Positions 41,353 to 48,643 of a stretch of DNA of 50,406 bases are shown here, piece by piece (position 1 is the first letter of the stretch; each line of letters opens with the position of its first letter). Both the position numbers and the translations under genes were made by a program. The notes beneath the pieces are model-generated. The model searched no databases, was not told the DNA's origin, and saw nothing but the letters and a program-made list of their open reading frames with translations. The stretch is from Bacteroidales bacterium UBA3290 (GTDB taxonomy: Bacteria > Bacteroidota > Bacteroidia > Bacteroidales > UBA932). The stretch is taken from assembly GCA_002361615.1 (NCBI GenBank), contig DETK01000047.1:1-50406 (forward strand), in the 5' to 3' direction.

Positions 41353-42606
41353 ATGAAAAGCATACATCCATTAAGAGATGTACTAACCCTGAACCTACTT
41401 TGCTTTTTGTTAATCCCGGTTGGATGCAGTGACTTGACGACCGACGATGGTCTGGAGAACAATGCACAGATGCCTATCGTGCTGACTAAAAGCCAGCAGG
41501 AGATAGCTGCTGCGGAAAATGACTTCGCGTTCGACTTAGTGAGAGAAGTGTATCGTGAAAAGCCGGATGAGACACTTTTCCTCTCTCCGATGGGAGTATC
41601 GATTGTCTCTTGTATGCTGGCCAACGGTGCGGAAGGGAAGACCTATAATGAAATTGTACAGGCGATTGGATTGAAGGATTATCCTCTTCAACAGGTTAAC
41701 GACTACTATTCGATGATGGTCAAGGCGCTTGAAGGGGCGGACAAAAACGTTTCATTCTCCCTTGCCAATTCTTTGTGGTTAGCCAAAGACTTGTCTTTGA
41801 AGAAAGACTTCCGCACGAATATCGGCAGAATCTACGAAGCTGATTCATTCTCGGTAAACTTCGGCAACGCCGGTACGCTTAATCAAGTCAACAAATGGTG
41901 CAGCGAAAAGACTTCCGGTCTGATCCCAAAAATGTTTGATTATTTGAGTCCTCAAACTCGCTTGATGCTTGTCAATGCGCTATATTTCCAAGGATCATGG
42001 GCAGCCCCTTTCCCTCAAGATCAAACGCAGGAAGATGTGTTCTATACCCTTTCAGGCCAGAAGAAATCAGTTCCATTCATGAAAGTATCCTCCAATCTGT
42101 ATGGCTACAAGGACGACGAGGTTTCCGTTGTCAAGATACCCTACGGAAACGGATCGTTTTTGATGGAGGCCATTATTCCCTCCAACGATTTCAAATTATT
42201 CTTAGGCGGTCTATCCAACGAACAGCTAAAAAAATGGGACTTGTCAAATTGTGAAAAGATATCACTCAAGTTCCCTAAATTCACGACCGAATATGACACG
42301 AAAGAAATGTTGAAAGTGGTATTGACACAGCTAGGCATGGCTACTGCCTTTATGCCAGATGCGGATTTTTCCATGATTTCAGACGAACCACTCCATATCG
42401 ATGAATTCCGGCAAAAAACCTACCTTGCCGTCGATGAGAAAGGAACGGAAGCTGCCGCTGTCACTGTCGCCAGATTTCAAAAGGGTGAATTCGTTGGTGC
42501 TAATCCCGAATACGTCAACATGTCCTTCGACCACCCCTTTATATTCTTGATCCGTGAAGCCAGCACAGGAGTTATATTATTTGCTGGTTGTTTTACGGGC
42601 AATTAA
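41353..42606 (+). CDS. Serpin lipoprotein 4
   Basis: The 417-residue protein has a lipoprotein signal (LLCFLLIPVGC). Serpin motifs are LFLSPMGVSIVSCMLANGA, LMLVNALYFQGSW and FDHPFIFLIREASTGVILF. The hinge EKGTEAAAV is inhibitory in type. The reactive loop is longer than in the other three and carries basic residues (VARFQKGEFVGANPEY), so a trypsin-like or cysteine protease target is possible. It is the most diverged of the four and AT-rich. It lies downstream of the second sigma/anti-sigma pair but is separated from it by the 382-base scar region, so it probably has its own promoter. Confidence 0.95.
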   Translation: MKSIHPLRDVLTLNLLCFLLIPVGCSDLTTDDGLENNAQMPIVLTKSQQEIAAAENDFAFDLVREVYREKPDETLFLSPMGVSIVSCMLANGAEGKTYNEIVQAIGLKDYPLQQVNDYYSMMVKALEGADKNVSFSLANSLWLAKDLSLKKDFRTNIGRIYEADSFSVNFGNAGTLNQVNKWCSEKTSGLIPKMFDYLSPQTRLMLVNALYFQGSWAAPFPQDQTQEDVFYTLSGQKKSVPFMKVSSNLYGYKDDEVSVVKIPYGNGSFLMEAIIPSNDFKLFLGGLSNEQLKKWDLSNCEKISLKFPKFTTEYDTKEMLKVVLTQLGMATAFMPDADFSMISDEPLHIDEFRQKTYLAVDEKGTEAAAVTVARFQKGEFVGANPEYVNMSFDHPFIFLIREASTGVILFAGCFTGN

Positions 42607-42646
42607 TATCTGGAGCGTAAAGCACTGAACATCAACAATACGCTGA

Positions 42647-42680
42647 AAACAGCCCCTGTCTTCGAACGGGGGGCTGTTTG
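42647..42680 (+). terminator. Intrinsic terminator between serpin 4 and hipA
   Basis: Arms AAACAGCCCC (42647-42656) and GGGGCTGTTT (42670-42679) enclose a 13-base loop; TTTGTTGT follows. It lies between convergent genes and could serve both strands, since the minus-strand arm ends in AAAC/GTTT as well. Confidence 0.75.
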
Positions 42681-42697
42681 TTGTAACCATTTGTGAA

Positions 42698-44173
42698 TCA
42701 GCCTGCTGCCATCCACAAATCAAGCAGCTTACGCTGCTGTTCTTCCGTCAACGGGCTTTTCATTGTCTGCAGCATTGACTCGTACTGCGGATTCTTCTTC
42801 GTGAATACCTTTCGCTTTTCCTGGCCGTATATTTTTGCATAGAGGTGAATGTTGCCGGAGTCCGTCACTTCAAACCGGACCAGATCTGAAGCCGTATCCG
42901 ACCTGTCGAAAACGTCAGGCAACAGTTCTGCAAGACGAGACTGAATGATATCCCTGAATAGTGGCGCTACACCGTTTTCCGCTGCCAAAGACCTGAAATT
43001 TCTGAGCGAATCCTTCACCTGGTCGATGTATTTCGCCGGATTCTTGATATCGTTCTGGGCGGCGAAGGACAGCAAGTCAGCAGAAGTAATGTCTTCATGC
43101 TTGCCACGGATGGAGAATTCGTGCCGTTTCTCCGGAATTACCGCCGTTTTCAGGATGAAACACAGATCGTATGCGGGCGCAATATGCCACGAGCCATCCT
43201 TTTCCATGATGAAAGAGAAGTTCTTGGCGTGGTCATCCGTGTTGTTGGAGAAGACATTGAACACCATCCGCAGGTAGAGTTCGTTCAGTTCTTCCTGTGG
43301 AATGGAAAGCTGCCTGCAGGTTGAAAACAGATCTTCGTAGCAATACGCTGCAGGATTGACTGCTGCGAGCGTTTGTGTAAAGACTTTCTCTCCGTCACGC
43401 CTGTCGAAACGCTCTGTCAGGAAATGGCTGATACCCTCCACCTCTATCAACCGGGAAGGCATCATCGTGATTCCGGCACGAAGGGCCAGGTCGTACCAGG
43501 TTTTCTCAAGCTCGGAAAGACAAAACTCCGGCGTGTTGAACTTGAGGATGTAATACTTCCGGTCTCTCCGGGACGATGTCTGACCGGAGAAGATATTCCC
43601 CCTGGCGTCTATCGAGATAATGGCTTTCTTGAAACGGCCGCCGGCTGAGGTGCCTACAGCCATCAAAGCCTTCTGCGTGAGCGTTTCCTCCGGAGAAATG
43701 ATGGCATGCGCACGTTCCTGCTCGATCTTCTTTGCAAGCTCGTACAGTCTTGGAATCATCAGCTTCTCATTGGCATCGAAGGCTTCCTCGCTGCAAGGGA
43801 CGAATTCGAGGGCTCCCATCGCGCGGTTACCTACGAAGGAGAGTTTTGCCAAAGGTGTCTTGTCTTTCTCGTGATAATGATGCTCGGCAAACCACTGGTC
43901 AAAGAGGGTATTGCCCCAGTCATCCGGAAGCGAGTCGGCGATGAAAGGCGGAAGTTTTTGATATTTAGCCAATTCGGTATTTCCATAGATAGCGAAACGG
44001 GCCGCAGGACTCTTTGATGAGGCCACCAGCGGAGCGATATCCAGCCCAGATTCAAGATAATCCCTGGAAAAGAAAAAATACGAATTGTTGTTTGCCGGGT
44101 CCCAACAGAGCTGTCCGATCTCCCGTCCCCAAAGATTCACGCTCAATCGACCCGTTTCAAAGTTCCTAGCCAT
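42698..44173 (-). CDS. hipA: HipA-type serine/threonine kinase toxin
   Basis: HipA toxins phosphorylate tRNA-charging enzymes (glutamyl-tRNA synthetase in E. coli) and cause dormancy. The 491-residue protein has the N-terminal subdomain with GNRAMGALEF, a P-loop-like ATP region (GTSAGGRFKKA), ERFDRRDGEKV, the catalytic Asp313 in NNTDDHAKNFSF and the metal motif APAYDL. The C-terminus extends about 50 residues beyond typical E. coli-type HipA (after ELLPDVFDR), ending SPLTEEQQRKLLDLW. Its start overlaps hipB by 8 bases, so antitoxin and toxin are co-translated. A partial copy of its 3' end lies at 40974-41057. Confidence 0.93.
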   Translation of the reverse strand: MARNFETGRLSVNLWGREIGQLCWDPANNNSYFFFSRDYLESGLDIAPLVASSKSPAARFAIYGNTELAKYQKLPPFIADSLPDDWGNTLFDQWFAEHHYHEKDKTPLAKLSFVGNRAMGALEFVPCSEEAFDANEKLMIPRLYELAKKIEQERAHAIISPEETLTQKALMAVGTSAGGRFKKAIISIDARGNIFSGQTSSRRDRKYYILKFNTPEFCLSELEKTWYDLALRAGITMMPSRLIEVEGISHFLTERFDRRDGEKVFTQTLAAVNPAAYCYEDLFSTCRQLSIPQEELNELYLRMVFNVFSNNTDDHAKNFSFIMEKDGSWHIAPAYDLCFILKTAVIPEKRHEFSIRGKHEDITSADLLSFAAQNDIKNPAKYIDQVKDSLRNFRSLAAENGVAPLFRDIIQSRLAELLPDVFDRSDTASDLVRFEVTDSGNIHLYAKIYGQEKRKVFTKKNPQYESMLQTMKSPLTEEQQRKLLDLWMAAG

Positions 44174-44474
44174 TGTTCTTCCTCCTCACTCTCTGTTGCT
44201 GATGCTGCGAGACCTTCAAGTAGGGATTCGCAGGCTGCTCCGGAATCAGTTCGTCGAAACGGTCCAAAAGCCCGACCTGTCTGAGCAGTGCCATAAGATT
44301 CGTGACATTCATGTTCGAAATCGTTCCGGTTTCAAACTTATGGATGGTTGACACAGAAACACCTGCCATCCTGGCCAGATCATCTTGGGAAAGATTGACC
44401 AGCAACCTGTAATCCTTGAACCGCAAGCCCAGCATTTGCAAGATCTGGGTATTCGAGTATTTCTTCAGGTCCAT
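44166..44474 (-). CDS. hipB: HipB-type antitoxin, XRE-family DNA-binding protein
   Basis: The 102-residue protein has an XRE helix-turn-helix (about 18-75: FKDYRLLVNLSQDDLARMAG, VSVSTIHKFETG) and a C-terminal tail rich in Gln/Arg. It precedes hipA in the same operon, the standard order, with overlap. It would neutralise HipA and repress its own promoter. A TATATTTG motif (44497-44504) lies 22 bases upstream of the start, and AT-rich inverted repeats beyond it could be the operator. Confidence 0.9.
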   Translation of the reverse strand: MDLKKYSNTQILQMLGLRFKDYRLLVNLSQDDLARMAGVSVSTIHKFETGTISNMNVTNLMALLRQVGLLDRFDELIPEQPANPYLKVSQHQQQRVRRKNNG

Positions 44475-44496
44475 ATCGCATCTATATTTCTCGATG

Positions 44497-44552
44497 CAAA
44501 TATAATTAATTAAAGGTTAATATTAAAAATTATAATTAAACTTTATTTAATT
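44497..44552 (-). promoter_or_regulatory. hipBA promoter motif and candidate operator repeats
   Basis: CAAATATA at 44497-44504 reads TATATTTG on the minus strand (TAnnTTTG). Just upstream, AATTAATTAAAG (44504-44515) and CTTTATTTAATT (44541-44552) are inverted copies with 11 of 12 pairs matching. The high AT content makes chance pairing easy. Confidence 0.45.
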
Positions 44553-44558
44553 ACAATA

Positions 44559-44600
44559 TAGTGACGGATACGGCCGCAAGAGCGGCCGTATCCGTCACTA
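44559..44600 (-). terminator. Perfect 19-bp hairpin downstream of the SIS gene
   Basis: A 19-bp perfect stem (44559-44577 with 44582-44600; core GTGACGGATACGGCCGC) has the 4-base loop AAGA. It lies 18 bases past the SIS stop codon and ahead of the hipBA promoter. On the minus strand an AT-rich stretch without a clean T-run follows, so it may work as a terminator or simply insulate the toxin operon. Confidence 0.65.
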
Positions 44601-44618
44601 CGATAGAAAACGGGCCGT

Positions 44619-45392
44619 CTAGACCCCCGCGACGCGGCGGCGGTATTCCTGGATGCAGGCGTCGAGGCGTTCGTGAGCGGTGGTGTCGCCCGGAACGTTG
44701 TGGGACGGGTGGATGTAGAGCTTGACGCCGCGCTGCTCGAGGATTTCGGCGACGGTGCCGAGGGTCATCCAGACTGTCGTGACGAAGGCCACGGTCGAGA
44801 GCGGACCGATCTTGTCGAACTCTTTCTCCATCTTGACAGAGGCATCCTGGAGCGGGCAGCAGGAATCCACCACGTAGTCGGCAATCTGGAAGAGGTTCTT
44901 GCCGCAGGAGTGGCGCGGCACCTTGGCACCCGTCTCGGAGGCGGAACCGAAAGCGATGACCTTCATGCCGAGACGCTTGGCTTCCAGCGCGACGTCGATG
45001 TTGACGGCGTTGATGCCGGTGTGCGAGAAGATCCAGATGCAATCCTGCTTGTCGAAGTTCCAGCTGCTCATGATGCTCTTGCCGTAACCTTCTGCCCGTT
45101 CGAGCCAGAGGAACTGGTTGATGCCCATTTCCCCGACGATGTGCGTGAAGAAGGTGAGCGGAATCTCACAGAGCGGATGGAAACCCACGAAGCCGCCGAT
45201 GCGGGGATACATCTCCTCGATCGGAAGGTTGGCGTGTCCGCAACCGAAAGTGTGCACCCAGCGGCCGGCCTGGATGGTATCGGCCATCACCTCGGCTACC
45301 TTGCGGATGTTCTCCATCTGCGTTGCTTCAATCTTGTCCATCACGCCGAAGGCGTTCTTCTTCCACTCTTTTGCGTAGTTCTGTGTAATCAT
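44619..45392 (-). CDS. SIS-domain sugar phosphate isomerase-like protein
   Basis: The 257-residue protein has a SIS fold: WVHTFGCGHANLPIEEMYPR (sugar-phosphate loop), WIFSHTGINAVNIDVALEAKRLG (the SxxGxNxxxxD region) and KVIAFGSASETGAKVPRH. It resembles stand-alone SIS isomerases (UPF0309/DUF2529 type) rather than MurQ: the length is shorter and I do not see the MurQ etherase signature. As the last gene of the amino-sugar operon it could handle a phosphorylated sugar made by the ROK kinase. It begins 5 bases after the transporter. Confidence 0.82.
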   Translation of the reverse strand: MITQNYAKEWKKNAFGVMDKIEATQMENIRKVAEVMADTIQAGRWVHTFGCGHANLPIEEMYPRIGGFVGFHPLCEIPLTFFTHIVGEMGINQFLWLERAEGYGKSIMSSWNFDKQDCIWIFSHTGINAVNIDVALEAKRLGMKVIAFGSASETGAKVPRHSCGKNLFQIADYVVDSCCPLQDASVKMEKEFDKIGPLSTVAFVTTVWMTLGTVAEILEQRGVKLYIHPSHNVPGDTTAHERLDACIQEYRRRVAGV

Positions 45393-45397
45393 GGTCT

Positions 45398-46558
45398 TTA
45401 TTGTTTTTTAGTTGTATTCTTGGTAAAGCGCAGGGCAATCGGGACGATGATCATCATCGCCACGACGGCCGTGAACAGGAGGGCCGGCAGGGTCGCATAG
45501 CGGCCGATAGCGAAAGCATTGCCTGTGAGCCGGTTGAAGGTAAACTGGCCCAGCAGGGCGATGAAGATGGCGATCGACATGGCCGTACCGGACTGGTCGC
45601 GGAAAGCGCCGCCGATATAGTTGAGCACGACCGGGAAGGTGGCACCTACGCCGAAGCCGATCAGCGCCATGGCGATGTAGGCGCCCAAGGGACCGTTGCA
45701 GAGCGTAAAGAGCACCACGCCGGCAAGGGCGACGCCCAGATAGGTATAGAGCGTCCCGAGCGCCTTGAGACGGTGCTGGATGGCGCCCAGCGGGAACCGG
45801 CCGGCCATCATACCGACGGTGAACCAGGTCATGGCCAGGGTGGCAGCCTTGGTACCCATCGGAGTGGTCTGGTTGAAGAACTCCACGGTATAGCTGCCGC
45901 TGCAGCCTTCGAAACCGCTCTCGAAGAAGAGCACGACCGCGAAGAGCAGCAGGGCCGGATACTTGAGCAGGCCGAGCGACTTGCTGACCGAAACGCTGCC
46001 GGAAGGCTTGGCTTTCGGGAAAGCGGTCACGCAGAAGAAGACGATGAAAAGGGCCATCACCACCGAAATGGCATTCAAGGGAATGTTGTAGTCGGCGATG
46101 AAATAGTTGAGCAGCGTCCAGAGCAGGGCGCCGATGCAATAGAAGGCACCCAGCACGCCAAGCCGGCCGCCGCGCTTGTCATCATCGTAGATGTCGGAGA
46201 CCACGGCATTGGTCAATCCGTTAAGAATACCGCCGCCCAGTCCGAGGCAGAACATCGAGCCGTGCAGGAGCGGGAGATGTGTGAAATGCGCCAGTCCCTG
46301 GATGCCGGCCAGCGCCAGGATCGAGCTGGCGATCAGCAGGCCTTTGTAGCCGAACCGGTCCACTACGGGACCGAAGAGCACCGTACCCAGGATAATGCCT
46401 ATCGACATGGTCGAAGGCAGCGAAAGCGCCCCCTCGCCTACCAAAGCGTTGAGCTTGCCCAGAATGGGGGCGAGCGAGAGCATCGTCACCCCGAAGAAAG
46501 CCATCCCCGCGCAGGCCGCGACGAAGACGGATGTGGTGTTGTATTGTTTTGCTGCCAT
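45398..46558 (-). CDS. MFS transporter, probably sugar or amino-sugar uptake
   Basis: The 386-residue protein has about 12 hydrophobic helices. MFS loops are visible: GTVLFGPVVDRFGYKGLL (loop 2-3 motif GxxxDRxGxK) and a matching half in TVGMMAGRFPLGAI. The setting (NamZ, GH18, ROK kinase and SIS in one operon) suggests import of a sugar released from peptidoglycan or chitin-type glycans, similar in role to the MurNAc transporter MurT of Tannerella, though identity to that protein cannot be shown. The ATG at 46558 is 8 bases after the ROK stop; a start at 46570 would overlap it. Confidence 0.85.
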   Translation of the reverse strand: MAAKQYNTTSVFVAACAGMAFFGVTMLSLAPILGKLNALVGEGALSLPSTMSIGIILGTVLFGPVVDRFGYKGLLIASSILALAGIQGLAHFTHLPLLHGSMFCLGLGGGILNGLTNAVVSDIYDDDKRGGRLGVLGAFYCIGALLWTLLNYFIADYNIPLNAISVVMALFIVFFCVTAFPKAKPSGSVSVSKSLGLLKYPALLLFAVVLFFESGFEGCSGSYTVEFFNQTTPMGTKAATLAMTWFTVGMMAGRFPLGAIQHRLKALGTLYTYLGVALAGVVLFTLCNGPLGAYIAMALIGFGVGATFPVVLNYIGGAFRDQSGTAMSIAIFIALLGQFTFNRLTGNAFAIGRYATLPALLFTAVVAMMIIVPIALRFTKNTTKKQ

Positions 46559-46566
46559 AGTTCGAA

Positions 46567-47481
46567 TCATTTACGGCTGGTTTCGAGGATGCCCAGATAG
46601 GCGGCGCCCAGCAGCGCAGCGTCGCCGCCCACTGCGGAAGCGCAGAATTTCACATCGCGCATGGAGATCGGCTGGCCCCATTTGCGCGCCTCGCCGCGGA
46701 TGCGGTCGATGAACTCGATGGCAGGACCGAAAACGCCGCCGCCGAAAATCACCTTCTGCGGATTGAAGAGGCTCACGAGGTTGGCCGTGCCCATACCCCA
46801 CATCTGGATGGCCTTGTCGAGGATCCGCGTTGCAATCGGATCTTTTCCGTAGTTCGCGAAGACGTCGTAGCTCGTCTTGCTCTGGTCGCCATAGAGAAGC
46901 TTTGCTTGATTGCCGATGCCGGTTCCGGAAGCGTAGTATTCGAAGCAGCCCATCGGTATGAACTCCTCCTTATAGGGCGGTTCCAGCGCCATCCAGCCCG
47001 TGGCACCCACGATGTCGTTCGCGCCGTGGATGATGCGCCCGTCGAGCAGGATGCCGGCGCCGATGCCCGTGCCGACAGCCAGATAGATGGCGTCGGTACA
47101 ACCTTGCGCCGCACCTTTCCAGACCTCGCCCAGGATGTAGCAGGTGCGGTCGCTCTCGATCGCGATGCGGATCGAGCGGTCGTTCAGCACAGCCTTCAGG
47201 TCGCTCTTCAGCGGGTAATTGTCCCAGCCCGGGATGTTGGGTGCCCAGACAGTTCCCTTTTTCGAGTAAACGATGCCGGGCACGCAGATGCCCACCGCTT
47301 CTACCGGAAGGTCGGGGCGCTTGGCCCGAAGCGCGAGGATCGCTTCGGCCACCGCCACGCCGACCGCAGAGCCGGTAGCGCCGCCCAGCAGTCTGTAATC
47401 TTTTTCAATCACTTCCCCGTTCTTGGAGAACAGTGCCGCGGAAATCTTCGTTCCGCCCAGGTCGATGCCTATGATTGCCAT
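46567..47481 (-). CDS. ROK-family sugar kinase without the usual zinc site
   Basis: The 304-residue protein begins IGIDLGGTKISAALF (ATP phosphate-1 motif) and has AVGTGIGAGILLDG (phosphate-2) and FGGGVFGPAI (adenosine motif). ROK kinases normally carry a GHxxGEIGH catalytic loop and a CxCGxxGCxE zinc site. Here the region reads HGANDIVGATGWMALE and MGCFEYYASGTG, so most zinc ligands and the usual His are missing. It probably phosphorylates an amino sugar or hexose, but could have altered specificity. It lies 13 bases after the GH18 gene. Confidence 0.88.
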   Translation of the reverse strand: MAIIGIDLGGTKISAALFSKNGEVIEKDYRLLGGATGSAVGVAVAEAILALRAKRPDLPVEAVGICVPGIVYSKKGTVWAPNIPGWDNYPLKSDLKAVLNDRSIRIAIESDRTCYILGEVWKGAAQGCTDAIYLAVGTGIGAGILLDGRIIHGANDIVGATGWMALEPPYKEEFIPMGCFEYYASGTGIGNQAKLLYGDQSKTSYDVFANYGKDPIATRILDKAIQMWGMGTANLVSLFNPQKVIFGGGVFGPAIEFIDRIRGEARKWGQPISMRDVKFCASAVGGDAALLGAAYLGILETSRK

Positions 47482-47494
47482 ATCTGTTTTGTAT

Positions 47495-48643
47495 CTATTG
47501 CATGACGGCGTTCCAGACAGCCTTGCGGAGCGTGCCCTTCGCGTCGTCCTGATCGTATTCCCAATACATGAGGCCCAGCATACCCTTCTCGCGGACCCAC
47601 GCGCCCTTCAGGCCGATGCTGCGCGGATTGTCATAGCCGCAGTAGAACGCACCGCCCATCGTGGCCACAAACGGGCAGCTGGCCTTGTCGTCCCACTGGT
47701 TGCGGCGATACTGGTAGCGGTCGAGTTGCAGGATCTTCTTGTAGCTGATGGCCGTGGGAGAAGTACTGAACGAGTGCCGCCCATAGAACGGAAGCCCGAG
47801 TACCAGCTTGTCGGGCGAGACACCCGCCGTCAGATAAGCGTTCACCGCACGGTTGCAGTCCTTATAGGCCCGGGTGTCATTGAGTGCCGAGTGGTGGTGC
47901 GGCGCCTCGTCCAGGTCGTAGGCCATAATGTTCACATAGTCCACATACGGATCCATCCCCTTGATATCGACGTAGCGGTAGCCGCCCGACACGCTTGTCT
48001 TGTCGGAACAATAGCCCGCATAGGAGATGGTGTAGGAAGTGCCGAGCGTCTCGCGCAACTGTTTGACCAGCAGTACATAATTATCGGTATCGCAAGAGGG
48101 GTCGCAGGCCGCGCCGCTCCACGACAGGCCGGGAAACTCCCAGTCGAGGTCGACACCGTCCAGATTATACTTTTTGAGAAAAGCCAGGCAGTCCTCGGCA
48201 AAGGCCCTGCGTCCCGCCTCGCTCTTGCACATAGCCGAAAAACCGCCATCCTGCTTGTTGTCAGAATTTGCGACGGTATGCGAGAAGCTCAGGCAGATCT
48301 TCAGGTCCGGGTTCTTTTTCTTGAGCGCGGCAATCTGCTCGAAGCGGGACAGATTGCCCTGTACCTTGAAACCCTGGTACACGCCGTCGCGCACATAGAG
48401 TTCAGCGAAGGCATAGTTGATGTGGGTCATCACTTCGGGATCGGGGGTCAGGGAGCCATAGTACGTTACATACGCAGTGGCGTGACGCCCCTCGATCCGG
48501 GGATTCAGCGCCACGTCGGGCTCCACGATTTCCGGGTCGATCTCCGGCTCCGGCTCGGGTTCCGGTTCGATCCGCTCGCAGGCAGCCGGCACGAACAGGG
48601 CCAGCAACACCAGGAGCGCCTGCAGGAAACAGCTATTCTTCAT
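47495..48643 (-). CDS. GH18 family chitinase / endo-beta-N-acetylglucosaminidase lipoprotein
   Basis: The 382-residue protein has a lipoprotein signal (LLVLLALFVPAAC) and an acidic Pro-Glu linker (EPEPEPEPEIDPE). A GH18 barrel follows with the catalytic motif LDGVDLDWEFPG (the final Glu is the acid), an upstream KICLSFSH strand, VDYVNIMAYDLDE and the closing GLMYWEYDQDD. It would cut beta-1,4 links after GlcNAc in chitin-like glycans, glycoproteins or peptidoglycan pieces at the surface. The start at 48643 overlaps the NamZ stop by 11 bases and begins with a proper signal; the frame further upstream does not. Confidence 0.93.
   Translation of the reverse strand: MKNSCFLQALLVLLALFVPAACERIEPEPEPEPEIDPEIVEPDVALNPRIEGRHATAYVTYYGSLTPDPEVMTHINYAFAELYVRDGVYQGFKVQGNLSRFEQIAALKKKNPDLKICLSFSHTVANSDNKQDGGFSAMCKSEAGRRAFAEDCLAFLKKYNLDGVDLDWEFPGLSWSGAACDPSCDTDNYVLLVKQLRETLGTSYTISYAGYCSDKTSVSGGYRYVDIKGMDPYVDYVNIMAYDLDEAPHHHSALNDTRAYKDCNRAVNAYLTAGVSPDKLVLGLPFYGRHSFSTSPTAISYKKILQLDRYQYRRNQWDDKASCPFVATMGGAFYCGYDNPRSIGLKGAWVREKGMLGLMYWEYDQDDAKGTLRKAVWNAVMQ

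Noticed and set aside
44619..45392. SIS protein as MurQ (MurNAc-6-phosphate etherase)
   Set aside because: It is shorter than MurQ (about 300 residues), and the etherase signature is not visible; only the general SIS pattern fits.
46558..46570. tRNA T-loop-like string TTCGAATC
   Set aside because: No acceptor stem, anticodon arm or CCA context can be folded around it; it is the short gap between the ROK and MFS genes.
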